From Lachnospiraceae bacterium UBA3316 (GTDB lineage: Bacteria; Bacillota; Clostridia; Lachnospirales; Lachnospiraceae): 14,072 nt of DNA. The stretch's first letter is position 1. Each line of letters opens with the position of its first letter. Both the position numbers and the translations under genes were made by a program. The stretch spans positions 1 to 14,072 of the forward strand of contig DESK01000055.1 of assembly GCA_002361955.1 (NCBI GenBank). Direction: 5' to 3'. Positions 6,705 to 13,520 of this stretch are shown here, piece by piece. The notes below the pieces were generated by a model that saw only the letters and a program-made list of their open reading frames with translations, did no database searches and had not been told where the DNA came from.

Positions 6705-6736
6705 ATAGGGAAAACCGCTTATGAAGGAGAACTTAT

Positions 6737-6925
6737 ATGAAAGAGTGCAGCTGTAAGGACTGTCCCGTTTCCAACAGGAATAAATACCTGGAAAACGCGC
6801 CCCTTGCCATGGGTTATATCCCCTGGCAGAATTTTAATGAAACCTTCAATAAAGAAAAAGCGCTGGCTGTGGGAACTGTCTTTCCCGAGCTATGTAAACC
6901 ATTCTGTGGAAGGAGGTTTTGCTGA
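6737..6925 (+). CDS. cotJA: Spore coat associated protein CotJA
   Basis: A small (62-residue) CotJA-family protein of the inner spore coat, made in the mother cell. The conserved core is at 23-54: LAMGYIPWQNF, then a segment with KALAVGTVFPELCKPF, which is the family hallmark. An N-terminal CSCKDCP cluster (4-10) and three further cysteines near the C-terminus could take part in disulfide or metal cross-linking in the coat, which is inference. The ATG at 6737 has an AAGGAGA ribosome site. Its TGA overlaps the ATG of cotJB by one base and supplies the cotJB ribosome site within its last codons, so the two are translationally coupled. The exact biochemical role of CotJA is not known to me. Confidence 0.9.
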   Translation: MKECSCKDCPVSNRNKYLENAPLAMGYIPWQNFNETFNKEKALAVGTVFPELCKPFCGRRFC

Positions 6926-7518
6926 TGAACAGATCGATGTGCCAACCAAACTATGGGGGTTACGGCCGCCCCATGCAGCGCGGCGATTCCTGCCGCCAGC
7001 CGATGTATACGGGCGGATGCCCTATGCCAAAGCCGGAATCCTGCCACCCTGCCCAGAGGCCGGAGTGCGGCCGTCCCATGCCAAAGCCGGAATCCTGCCG
7101 CCCTGCCCAGAGGCCGGAGTGCGGCCGTCCCATGCCGAAGCCGGAGCCCTGCCGCCCTGCCCAGAGGCCGGAGTGCGGCCGTCCCATGCCGAAGCCGGAG
7201 CCCTGCCGCCCTGTCCGGGAGGCGGAGCGCGAATGTTCTGCCTGTAAAGAGGGGCCGATATATACAAGAAGCCAAATGCTCCAGTATATCAATGAGGTGA
7301 GCTTTGCGGTGAACGACATCCTGCTCTACCTGGACACACATCCCTGTGACAGGGAAGCGATGAAGTATTACGACAAATACGTTGCCAAACGTGAGAAAGC
7401 GCTCTGTGATTTCGCGAAATTTTACGGTCCGCTGACAGTAGATACGGCTGACACAGCCCAGAGTGAACACTGGGAGTGGGTGCTGCAGCCATGGCCCTGG
7501 GAAGGAGGAGATTGCTAA
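6925..7518 (+). CDS. cotJB: Spore coat protein CotJB with repetitive Cys/Pro-rich N-terminal extension
   Basis: The C-terminal part (about 114-194) is a CotJB domain: YINEVSFAVNDILLYLDTHP at 121-140, KFYGPLTVD and the terminal WEWVLQPWPWE. Members are normally about 80-100 residues; this one has 197. The extra N-terminal part is low-complexity, with an 18-residue unit starting MPKPESC and containing AQRPECGRP, present in three full copies and one diverged copy (34-105). It is rich in Pro, Cys, Arg and Glu. No signal peptide or membrane segment is present. The ATG at 6925 is chosen because GGAGG lies 8 bases upstream and the start overlaps the cotJA stop. A TTG at 6919 would sit too close to the ribosome site. 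The extension may help cross-link the coat, which is inference. Confidence 0.9.
   Translation: MNRSMCQPNYGGYGRPMQRGDSCRQPMYTGGCPMPKPESCHPAQRPECGRPMPKPESCRPAQRPECGRPMPKPEPCRPAQRPECGRPMPKPEPCRPVREAERECSACKEGPIYTRSQMLQYINEVSFAVNDILLYLDTHPCDREAMKYYDKYVAKREKALCDFAKFYGPLTVDTADTAQSEHWEWVLQPWPWEGGDC
7024..7239 (+). repeat. In-frame 54-bp tandem repeat, about 4 copies, inside cotJB
   Basis: Units begin at 7024, 7078, 7132 and 7186, each with ATGCC(A/G)AAGCCGGA. The first three are nearly identical over 54 bases. The fourth matches for about 27 bases and then diverges. The unit is a multiple of three, so gain or loss of copies keeps the cotJB frame. This also leaves several other frames open across the block. 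Confidence 0.93.
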
Positions 7519-8157
7519 ATGTGGAATTATGAAAAGAGACTTCAGTATCCGGTCAACATCACAACGCCCAACGCAAAGCTGGCTCAATTTATTATGAGCC
7601 AGTATGGGGGGCCAGACGGCGAAATCAATGCTTCCCTCCGCTACCTGTCCCAGCGCTTCACTATGCCGAACCGTGTGGCGATGGGTGTGCTGAACGATAT
7701 CGGTACCGAAGAACTGGCCCATTTGGAGATGGTTTCCACAATCATCCATCAGCTTACCCGGGGGCTTTCCATGGAGGAAATCGAAAAAGCAGGCCTTGGG
7801 CCCTACTATATCGACCACACCGTGGCGGTATGGCCCCAGTCTGCTGCAGGAATCCCGGTAAATGCCTGCGAGTTCCAGTCGAAGGGGGATCCTGTGACAG
7901 ATTTGTTTGAGGATCTGGCAGCAGAACAAAAGGCCCGCAGCACTTACGACAATATCCTGCGGGTAGTGAATAATATTCCTGAGATTGCGGATCCTATTCG
8001 CTTTCTCCGTGCCAGGGAGATCGTACACTTCCAGCGGTTTGGGGAGGCTTTGAATGTTGTCCAGGATCAGCTGAACAGCAAAAACTTCTACGCGTTTAAT
8101 CCTTCCTTTGATAAACCCGCTTTTTGTTCCTGTGAAAACGAGTGTGGCTGCTCATGA
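7519..8157 (+). CDS. cotJC: Spore coat protein CotJC, manganese-catalase family
   Basis: A 212-residue member of the dimanganese catalase family, expected in the spore coat and likely to break down hydrogen peroxide. The metal ligands of the family can be placed: Glu35 in GEINASLRYLSQ, Glu65 and His68 in DIGTEELAHLEMV, Glu136 in DLAAEQKARSTYDNI and His170 in REIVHFQRFGEAL. All are intact, so catalase activity is plausible. The protein is shorter than L. plantarum manganese catalase, as usual for CotJC. It ends in a Cys-rich tail (FCSCENECGCS). The ATG directly follows the cotJB stop and has a GGAGGAG site inside cotJB. Its TGA overlaps the start of the next gene by four bases. Activity has not been shown for this sequence. 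Confidence 0.93.
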   Translation: MWNYEKRLQYPVNITTPNAKLAQFIMSQYGGPDGEINASLRYLSQRFTMPNRVAMGVLNDIGTEELAHLEMVSTIIHQLTRGLSMEEIEKAGLGPYYIDHTVAVWPQSAAGIPVNACEFQSKGDPVTDLFEDLAAEQKARSTYDNILRVVNNIPEIADPIRFLRAREIVHFQRFGEALNVVQDQLNSKNFYAFNPSFDKPAFCSCENECGCS

Positions 8158-8651
8158 GGAAGGAACTTGAAGAAGCAGTAAGACTGCTTCACACGGTTCC
8201 GCCGGAGGCTTATGCCTTCCTGTATGGAAGCAGCGCCTATCCCAGCCTGACAGGAGCTGTTTATTTCTACCCTCTCTGGGGCGGGACTTTGCTGGTAGCG
8301 GAAGTGAGCGGGCTTCCCTGTTCGGAAGGCTCCTGCGCGGAGCGAAGCTTTGGATTTCATATCCATGAGGGGAATGCCTGCACAGGTACAGAAAAGGATC
8401 CCTTTGCAGATACGGGCATGCATTTCAACCCGGAGGGCTGCCCTCATCCGGAGCATGCAGGAGACCTGCCGCCGCTTTTTGGAAATAGAGGCTACGCCTT
8501 GTCCATCTTCTATACAGAGCGCTTCTATCCCGAGGAGGTAGTTGGCAGGACACTTGTGATTCATGACAGGGCAGACGATTTCCACACGCAGCCTTCCGGG
8601 GATTCCGGTATCAAAATCGGGTGCGGAGAAATCAAAGAAAACGAGGGATAA
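8154..8651 (+). CDS. Cu/Zn superoxide dismutase-like protein in the cotJ operon
   Basis: Resembles a Cu/Zn superoxide dismutase, which converts superoxide to oxygen and hydrogen peroxide. In the 165-residue product the copper ligands map to His69 and His71 (GFHIHEG), His90 (MHFNP, bridging) and His137 (VIHDRADD). The zinc ligands are His98, His101 and Asp104 in CPHPEHAGDLP, and the disulfide pair is Cys76 and Cys157 (IGCGEI). The zinc loop is several residues shorter than in classical enzymes, and the active-site arginine of the family is Lys154 here. There is no signal peptide, unusual for bacterial SodC, which fits a mother-cell-made coat protein. The ATG at 8154 overlaps the cotJC stop (ATGA). 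The frame is open back to a GTG at 8142, a less likely start. Activity is inferred. Confidence 0.82.
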   Translation: MRKELEEAVRLLHTVPPEAYAFLYGSSAYPSLTGAVYFYPLWGGTLLVAEVSGLPCSEGSCAERSFGFHIHEGNACTGTEKDPFADTGMHFNPEGCPHPEHAGDLPPLFGNRGYALSIFYTERFYPEEVVGRTLVIHDRADDFHTQPSGDSGIKIGCGEIKENEG

Positions 8652-8691
8652 CTCCCCGGGCTAAAATCAGATAAAATATGTTTCCACCCCA

Positions 8692-8733
8692 TAAAAAAAC
8701 TGGAGGCCGGTGATTTTATTCACCTCCTCCAGT
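8692..8733 (-). terminator. Terminator of the ferredoxin gene, possibly bidirectional
   Basis: ACTGGAGG (8699-8706) pairs with CCTCCAGT (8726-8733), and GGTGA pairs with TCACC inside, with a small internal loop. On the minus strand a run of seven T follows, giving a strong terminator for the gene at 8744-9124. On the plus strand only TTT follows, so it may also stop the converging cotJ operon, less efficiently. The 40 bases between 8652 and this site show nothing else. Confidence 0.88.
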
Positions 8734-8743
8734 TTCGCTGTGT

Positions 8744-9124
8744 TTACTCTTCTACAACCTCAAGCACATCCATAGGACAGGCCTTTGCGCAGATACCACA
8801 AGCAATACATTTTGATGCCGGACTGCCCTCGACTTTTACGATCAGTCCGAAAGGACAAGCCTTTGCACAGGCGCCGCAGCCTGTACATTTCTTTTTGTTA
8901 ATCATATAAACGCCTTTTGCGTTCTGGGTGATCGCGCCCTCCGGGCAGGCTTCAGCACATTTTCCGCACTGGGGACAGGCCATAGGACGAACCGTCTTCT
9001 TCTCTACGATCTGAAGACAAGCCTTATCTGGATGGAACTCCTTATAAAATGCCTCTGAACACGCCTGTACGCAGGCAAGACATGCCATACATGTGCTGCC
9101 CTTTTTTACTTTAAGTTTCTTCAT
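8744..9124 (-). CDS. Four-cluster [4Fe-4S] ferredoxin-type protein
   Basis: A cytosolic electron carrier or electron-transfer subunit of 126 residues. It has four CxxCxxCxxxC motifs: Cys12-15-18-22, Cys50-53-56-60 (followed by P), Cys80-83-86-90 (followed by P) and Cys106-109-112-116 (followed by P), plus a lone Cys36. This can hold up to four [4Fe-4S] clusters in a CooF/HydN/DmsB-like fold. No signal peptide or membrane helix is present, and no redox partner gene adjoins it, so its partner is unknown. It is monocistronic, with a promoter at 9200-9228, a GGAGG ribosome site and a strong terminator. It may serve a hydrogenase, a CO-dehydrogenase-like enzyme or a pyruvate oxidoreductase elsewhere; the sequence does not decide. 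Confidence 0.88.
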   Translation of the reverse strand: MKKLKVKKGSTCMACLACVQACSEAFYKEFHPDKACLQIVEKKTVRPMACPQCGKCAEACPEGAITQNAKGVYMINKKKCTGCGACAKACPFGLIVKVEGSPASKCIACGICAKACPMDVLEVVEE

Positions 9125-9199
9125 GATAATACCTCCGAATGTTTGATCTTTCGTAACTGTTCAGTATCCTCACAACTACGATGTATAATCTTTCTTCTT

Positions 9200-9228
9200 A
9201 TTTTACCATTTTCGACAAAATATCTCAA
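9200..9228 (-). promoter_or_regulatory. Promoter of the ferredoxin gene
   Basis: On the minus strand, -35 TTGAGA (9223-9228) and -10 TAAAAT (9200-9205) have 17-base spacing, each one base from consensus. The start would be near 9193 with a leader of about 68 bases. Confidence 0.68.
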
Positions 9229-9299
9229 CCTTAATTTGGTCAAAATGTCCTGATAATAGATAGACGATAATTGATAAATAGATAAAAGGCGTTAAATGC

Positions 9300-9328
9300 T
9301 TGCATTCTCCTCCCGCATCTGGTAAAGT
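9300..9328 (+). promoter_or_regulatory. Weak candidate promoter of the DUF1292 gene
   Basis: TTGCAT (9300-9305), 17 bases, then TAAAGT (9323-9328). Both boxes are imperfect. The predicted leader (about 9335-9409) contains a 7-bp hairpin, TTTCTGC pairing with GCAGAAA, at 9353-9370. The AT-rich stretch 9243-9290 between the divergent promoters has several GATA-like words and no other recognisable signal. Confidence 0.35.
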
Positions 9329-9409
9329 GGATAAGACGGTTGTTACTGTTCTTTTCTGCGCAGGCAGAAAGAAAACTACATATTTACAAAGAATGACGAG
9401 GTATTTAAG

Positions 9410-9772
9410 ATGAGTGATTTAGAAAATTGCGGCGGAAACTGCGGAAGCTGCGGATGTGACTGTGGTTCGGAGGGCCATGCTTCTGTAACCCTGACATTGG
9501 ACGACGGCTCTGTTCTGGAGTGTGCGATCCTGACTGTTTTTCCAGCCGGAGAAAGAGAGTACATCGCGCTTCTTCCCTTAAATGAAAACGGCCAGAATGA
9601 GGACGGCGAGGTCTTCCTCTATCGTTTCAACGAAGAAAACGGCGAGCCCCAGCTTGGCAACATTGAGGATGATGAGGAGTATGAGATCGTGGCAGACGCC
9701 TTTGATGAGCTTCTTGATTCTATGGAGTATGATGAAATCGTCGGTGAGGACGAGCTGGAAGAAGGAAATTAA
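9410..9772 (+). CDS. DUF1292 family protein with Cys-rich N-terminus
   Basis: A 120-residue acidic cytosolic protein. Residues about 25-112 match the DUF1292 (YrzB-like) pattern: VTLTLDDGSVLECAILTVF, then EYIALLPL, EVFLYRF, NIEDDEEYEIVADAFDELL. The family is common in Firmicutes and I know of no proven function. The first 22 residues are an unusual glycine-cysteine segment with Cys7, Cys11, Cys14, Cys16 and Cys18 followed by a His (SEGH), which could bind a metal or a cluster. That is inference. The ATG at 9410 has a GAGG site 8 bases upstream. The gene is monocistronic and diverges from the ferredoxin gene, with a strong terminator after it. Confidence 0.85.
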   Translation: MSDLENCGGNCGSCGCDCGSEGHASVTLTLDDGSVLECAILTVFPAGEREYIALLPLNENGQNEDGEVFLYRFNEENGEPQLGNIEDDEEYEIVADAFDELLDSMEYDEIVGEDELEEGN

Positions 9773-9828
9773 CGTTCCGTTCGCAGTAAAGTGCTGTATC
9801 GATATGAGAAAATAGCATAGGTATCAAT

Positions 9829-9879
9829 CGGGGCTATCCCGGCAGCCTTATCTGGCCGCCGGGATGGCCCCGGCTTTTT
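9829..9879 (+). terminator. Intrinsic terminator after the DUF1292 gene
   Basis: Bases 9829-9843 pair with 9858-9872 in a 15-bp stem with one G-T pair (CGGGGC-TA-TCCCGGC against GCCGGGA-TG-GCCCCG), followed by GGC and five T. It is a strong plus-strand Rho-independent terminator. A second, weaker plus-strand hairpin with a T5 run follows at 9880-9912 and reaches the end of the helicase gene. No T-rich terminator for the helicase is seen on the minus strand here. Confidence 0.9.
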
Positions 9880-9911
9880 CAGCGGGCTTTCCTGGCCGCT
9901 TCGCTGATTTT

Positions 9912-11756
9912 TCAAGCTTTTCTTTTCTGGCCGCTGTTTATCAGCTCTTCTATGTACCGGGAGGGGGTCAGAGTCTTTCCGTACTTTTCCTTTGCATAAT
10001 AGATATGCAGGTGTTCCTTTGCCCTGGTCATGCCCACATAAAACAACCGCCGCTCCTCCTGGATATCCGCATCCATCATGGCTTTTCGGTGAGGCATGTT
10101 TCCCTCGTTTACATCTGCCAAAAAGACAATAGGAAATTCCAGGCCCTTGGCGCTGTGCAGCGTGGTAAAGGTCACCGCCGGAGTATCAGGCTGTTCCTTT
10201 GCCTGGCTTTTCAGGGTTTCCGCGTATTCTTCCATATGGGCAAACCACGCCTCACAGGTCTTAAAGTTCTTTGCCGCTTCCTGAAGCTCATCCGCAATCT
10301 CATAAAGCTCCTCCGGTTTCATTCTCCGGTACTGGGCATAGTCAAAAAGAAATTCTTCATAGCCAATACTCTTTCTGATAAAATTGATCGCGGCAAACGG
10401 GGGCATTTGTTTCAAAAGTCCCAGGTCGTACTCCAACCTGTTGATTCTCTCTTCCATCCATTCCTTATCCCGATAGTATTCCCGCAGGCTGTCAAAAGAA
10501 ATTTCCGGTAAATCCAGGGCCTCCCGGCCAATATACCGCTTCGGGCGGTTAATGATCTTTAAAAAATCCTTTCGTTCCCTGCTGCCACGGCTCATTTTTA
10601 TATATGAGATGAAATCTTTTGCGATCCAATGGTCATAGATATTCGGCAGGATATCCCGCATCCGGAAGGGAAGGTTGTATTCCATAAATTTTGACACCAT
10701 AAACTGCGCCCCGGTATTCGTGCGAAACAGTACGGCTACATCTTCCGGGCGGTAGCCCCCCGCGAGATATTCTTTTACCTTGGCGGCCAGATAGGTATTT
10801 TCCCGGGACTGGGTGATAAAGCCGCGGATTTCTATTTTTTCCCCTGCATCCTTGACACCGTGGATCTCCTTTGGATAACGCATCGAATTGTTGGAGATGA
10901 CGCGCCCTGCGCCCTTGATGATATTTTCTGTGGAACGGTAGTTGAGCTCCAGCCGGATAAGCTCTGCTTCCGGATAATCTTTTTTGAAGTTTAACATGAT
11001 TTCCGGCCGTGCGCCCCGGAAACGGTAGATGGACTGGTCGTCGTCTCCTACAATAAACAGGTTGTTTCCCGGTGCCGCCAGCATGCGCACAATATCGTAC
11101 TGGATCTGATTGATGTCCTGGAACTCGTCAATCAGTATATAGGGAAAGCGTCTCTGCCACCCTTCCCTGATATCCTTTCGCTCCTTTAAAAGCTCATAGG
11201 TATAGACCAGCATATCATCGAAATCCAGCAGCCTGCTGTACTGCAGCTTTTGCTGGTATTTTTCATATATTTGCCGGAAAACCTCCTCTGAGCAGTTGGA
11301 AGAATAATAGTGGTCCAAAGAGATTCTGTTATTTTTTACAGTGCTGATCTCCACGATGATGCCGGATAAAAATTCCCCTTCATCCTCAATTTCCAGACGC
11401 AGCCCATCAATGATCTCCTTGAGGTATTGGTGCTTTTGTTCTTCCCGAAGGATATTTGCCGCTGTAAAGCCGTAGGCATTTTTTAGAATGCCAAAAAAGA
11501 CCGCATGGAAGGTGCCAAAGGTTACAGGCAAACGTTTCCCTCCCATCAGTCTTGTAAACCGCTCCCGCATCTCTGTGGCTGCCGCTTTTGTAAAGGTAAT
11601 CACCAGGATGCCTGCGGGCGGTATGTCTCTATTTTCAATCAGGTATTTCACCCTCTGTGTAATCACGGTAGTTTTGCCGGATCCGGGCCCGGCAAGACAG
11701 ATGCAGGGTCCGGCGGCATGGGCGACCGCCCGTTTTTGCGCTTCGCTTAGACTCAT
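9912..11756 (-). CDS. UvrD/PcrA-like superfamily 1 ATP-dependent DNA helicase
   Basis: A 3'-5' DNA helicase of the UvrD/Rep/PcrA family for repair or replication restart. The 614 residues contain the Q-motif Gln7, Walker A AGPGSGKT (22-29), TFTKAAATEM motif Ia (54-63), Walker B IDEFQD (209-214), GDDDQSIYRFRGA motif III (237-249), LNYRST motif IV (271-276), TLHSAKGLEF motif V (532-541) and VGMTRAKE motif VI (574-581). It is about 100 residues shorter than typical PcrA, with reduced accessory regions and no long C-terminal tail, so it may be a paralog rather than the main PcrA. The ATG at 11756 is one base from the gltX stop with only a distant GGAGG, so it is probably translated by coupling. 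Confidence 0.92.
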   Translation of the reverse strand: MSLSEAQKRAVAHAAGPCICLAGPGSGKTTVITQRVKYLIENRDIPPAGILVITFTKAAATEMRERFTRLMGGKRLPVTFGTFHAVFFGILKNAYGFTAANILREEQKHQYLKEIIDGLRLEIEDEGEFLSGIIVEISTVKNNRISLDHYYSSNCSEEVFRQIYEKYQQKLQYSRLLDFDDMLVYTYELLKERKDIREGWQRRFPYILIDEFQDINQIQYDIVRMLAAPGNNLFIVGDDDQSIYRFRGARPEIMLNFKKDYPEAELIRLELNYRSTENIIKGAGRVISNNSMRYPKEIHGVKDAGEKIEIRGFITQSRENTYLAAKVKEYLAGGYRPEDVAVLFRTNTGAQFMVSKFMEYNLPFRMRDILPNIYDHWIAKDFISYIKMSRGSRERKDFLKIINRPKRYIGREALDLPEISFDSLREYYRDKEWMEERINRLEYDLGLLKQMPPFAAINFIRKSIGYEEFLFDYAQYRRMKPEELYEIADELQEAAKNFKTCEAWFAHMEEYAETLKSQAKEQPDTPAVTFTTLHSAKGLEFPIVFLADVNEGNMPHRKAMMDADIQEERRLFYVGMTRAKEHLHIYYAKEKYGKTLTPSRYIEELINSGQKRKA

Positions 11757-11757
11757 A

Positions 11758-13218
11758 TTATTCTGCTGCTGCCTCCAGTTTTTCGATGGCAGCCTGAATT
11801 CTCTTTATGGATTCCTCTTTCCCGAGCACATCTAGGATTTCGGTAGCTCCAGCAGGAGTTGTCTGCTTTCCGGATAAAGCAGTACGGATCGGCCACATGA
11901 TGTAGCCTGTCTTGTACCCTTTCTCTTTGCCATAGTTGACTAAAAGCTCGAAAAGCTCGTCATTTCCGAAGTTCTCCTGAACCTCCAGAAGGGGCAGCAC
12001 ATCCTTCAATACACCCAGAGATTTCTCGGCATTTGTCTTCATTTTTTTATGGGTGTACATGGATACATCGTACTCTGGTACAGCTTCAAAAAAGTCCACC
12101 ATCTCTGAAATTTCAGGGAATACTTCGATACGCGTTTTCACCATCTGAGAGATTTTCCGATAATCACAGTCCCTGTGAATGGTATTTTTGATGAAGGGAA
12201 GCGCCCTCTCATAAAATGTTTCAAAGTCCATAGCCTTGATATACTCGCCGTTCATCCATTTCAGCTTTACCATATCAAAAACAGCCGGGGATTTGCTCAT
12301 GTGGCGGTAGTCGAAAGCTTCCACCAGCTCCTTCAGGGAGAAGATCTCCCGGTTGTCCTGGGGACACCAGCCAAGAAGAGCCACATAGTTTACGACAGCC
12401 TCTGTCACAAAACCCTGCTCGATCAGATCCTCGTAGGAGGAATGGCCGCTCCGTTTACTCAGCTTTTGGTGATCCTCATTTGTGATAAGCGGGCAATGTA
12501 CATACACCGGAACCTCCCATCCGAAGGCCTCGTAAAGGCGGTTGTACTTTGGCGCGGAGGACAGATACTCATTACCACGGACTACATGGGTAATCCCCAT
12601 GAGATGGTCATCCACTACATTTGCGAAGTTATAGGTGGGATAACCGTCAGATTTTATCAGGATCATATCATCCAGCTCTGCGTTCGGTACTTCGATGACA
12701 CCATAGATTTCGTCCACGAATTTTGTGGTTCCCTCATTGGGTGTGTTTTGGCGGATTACATATGGCTTTCCAGCTGCGAGATTCGCCTCGATCTCCTCTT
12801 TAGACAGATGCAGGCAGTGCTTGTCGTACATGACGATCTCTTTTCCAGCCACTTCCTGCTTCAGGGACTCCAGCCGCTCCTTATCGCAGAAGCAATAGTA
12901 GGCTTCTCCCTTCTCGATCAGCTTCTTGGCGTACTCCAGATAGATGCCTTTGGCCTGGCGTTCGCTCTGCACATAAGGGCCTACGCCTCCGTCCAGATCC
13001 GGGCCTTCGTCGTGAACCAGTCCTGTTTCCTTTAGCGTGTGGTAAATAATGTCCACCGCTCCTTCTACGTAGCGCTCCTGGTCTGTATCTTCAATACGCA
13101 GGATGAAATCCCCGCCTTCATGCTTGGCGATCAGATAGGCGTACAGCGCTGTCCTTAAATTTCCTACATGCATCCTTCCTGTGGGGCTGGGTGCAAAACG
13201 TGTTCTTACTTTGCTCAT
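11758..13218 (-). CDS. gltX: Glutamyl-tRNA synthetase
   Basis: A class I synthetase charging tRNA-Glu, and in many Firmicutes also tRNA-Gln, as the substrate for GatCAB amidation. The 486-residue length is standard. Signatures are FAPSPTGRMHVGN with the HIGH-type HVGN (17-20), RIEDTDQERY (41-50), a CFC (109-111) plus later HC element resembling the zinc knuckle, the HVVRGNEYLSSAPKY segment (211-225) and the KMSKS-type KLSKR (252-256). A helical anticodon-binding domain follows. The ATG at 13218 has an AAGGAG site. It leads a two-gene unit with the helicase and has a near-consensus promoter upstream. Whether it is discriminating or not cannot be told from the sequence alone. Confidence 0.97.
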   Translation of the reverse strand: MSKVRTRFAPSPTGRMHVGNLRTALYAYLIAKHEGGDFILRIEDTDQERYVEGAVDIIYHTLKETGLVHDEGPDLDGGVGPYVQSERQAKGIYLEYAKKLIEKGEAYYCFCDKERLESLKQEVAGKEIVMYDKHCLHLSKEEIEANLAAGKPYVIRQNTPNEGTTKFVDEIYGVIEVPNAELDDMILIKSDGYPTYNFANVVDDHLMGITHVVRGNEYLSSAPKYNRLYEAFGWEVPVYVHCPLITNEDHQKLSKRSGHSSYEDLIEQGFVTEAVVNYVALLGWCPQDNREIFSLKELVEAFDYRHMSKSPAVFDMVKLKWMNGEYIKAMDFETFYERALPFIKNTIHRDCDYRKISQMVKTRIEVFPEISEMVDFFEAVPEYDVSMYTHKKMKTNAEKSLGVLKDVLPLLEVQENFGNDELFELLVNYGKEKGYKTGYIMWPIRTALSGKQTTPAGATEILDVLGKEESIKRIQAAIEKLEAAAE

Positions 13219-13318
13219 CTTTTCTATTCTCCTTATCCACGCCTCCTTTGTGTCCTTTCAGGGACAGGCCGGAAAGCTTCAGTATACGGAATTTCTCCGC
13301 ATTCATTTTCTCTTTGAG

Positions 13319-13347
13319 ATTATATACCGAAAGGAGAATTTTGTCTA
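13319..13347 (-). promoter_or_regulatory. Promoter of gltX
   Basis: On the minus strand, -35 TAGACA (13342-13347) and a perfect -10 TATAAT (13319-13324) have 17-base spacing. The start is predicted near 13312, giving a leader of about 95 bases. The leader has a small TGTCC/GGACA hairpin at about 13251-13266 but no T-box signature. Confidence 0.8.
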
Positions 13348-13520
13348 TGGAATTTCCAAGGGTTCCGCTAATCTATCACAGTGGCTGTTGCTATTTATTT
13401 AAAAATGGGTGTACTAACGTGTAGTTTTATCCTTTTTGTTGTATACACTGTCAGTAAAGAAAGTATCTCTATCTTTTTCGTCCTTATATAAGGTACTTTT
13501 TTCTTGTTGGTTCATCCGAT
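13348..13520. other. AT-rich stretch between gltX promoter and CRISPR array
   Basis: Together with the gltX leader this makes about 300 gene-free bases. It holds the trailer side of the array. A 12-base palindrome CCTTATATAAGG lies at 13482-13493. I find no further decayed repeat one period (about 66 bases) to the left of 13521, no RNA gene and no cas remnant. Confidence 0.6.

Noticed and set aside
6814..8028. A 404-codon open frame on the minus strand opposite cotJA-cotJB-cotJC
   Set aside because: It exists because the 54-bp repeat is GC-rich and a multiple of three, and it runs antisense to three clear coat genes. Its product is low-complexity with no known domain, and no ribosome site or promoter supports it.
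9235..9244. TTTGGTCAAA near the divergent ferredoxin/DUF1292 promoters as a third copy of the FabT-like site
   Set aside because: The half-sites are shorter and the spacing differs from the TTTGA-N3-TCAAA sites, so it does not belong with them.
9243..9290. AT-rich GATA-like words between the ferredoxin and DUF1292 genes as a possible repeat or operator array
   Set aside because: The words are irregularly spaced and imperfect, consistent with simple AT-rich spacer DNA.
9864..10511. Long plus-strand frames opposite the helicase (9864-10511) and opposite gltX (12175-13035)
   Set aside because: Antisense to conserved genes. The first begins inside a terminator. Neither shows recognisable domains.
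13118..13306. A 62-codon minus-strand frame in the gltX leader overlapping the gltX start
   Set aside because: It has a poor ribosome site and no family resemblance, and it would run out of frame through the start of gltX. It is more likely chance.
13219..13312. T-box or other tRNA-sensing leader for gltX
   Set aside because: The leader of about 95 bases is short for a T-box and lacks the conserved T-box sequence and an antiterminator/terminator pair. Only a small hairpin is present.
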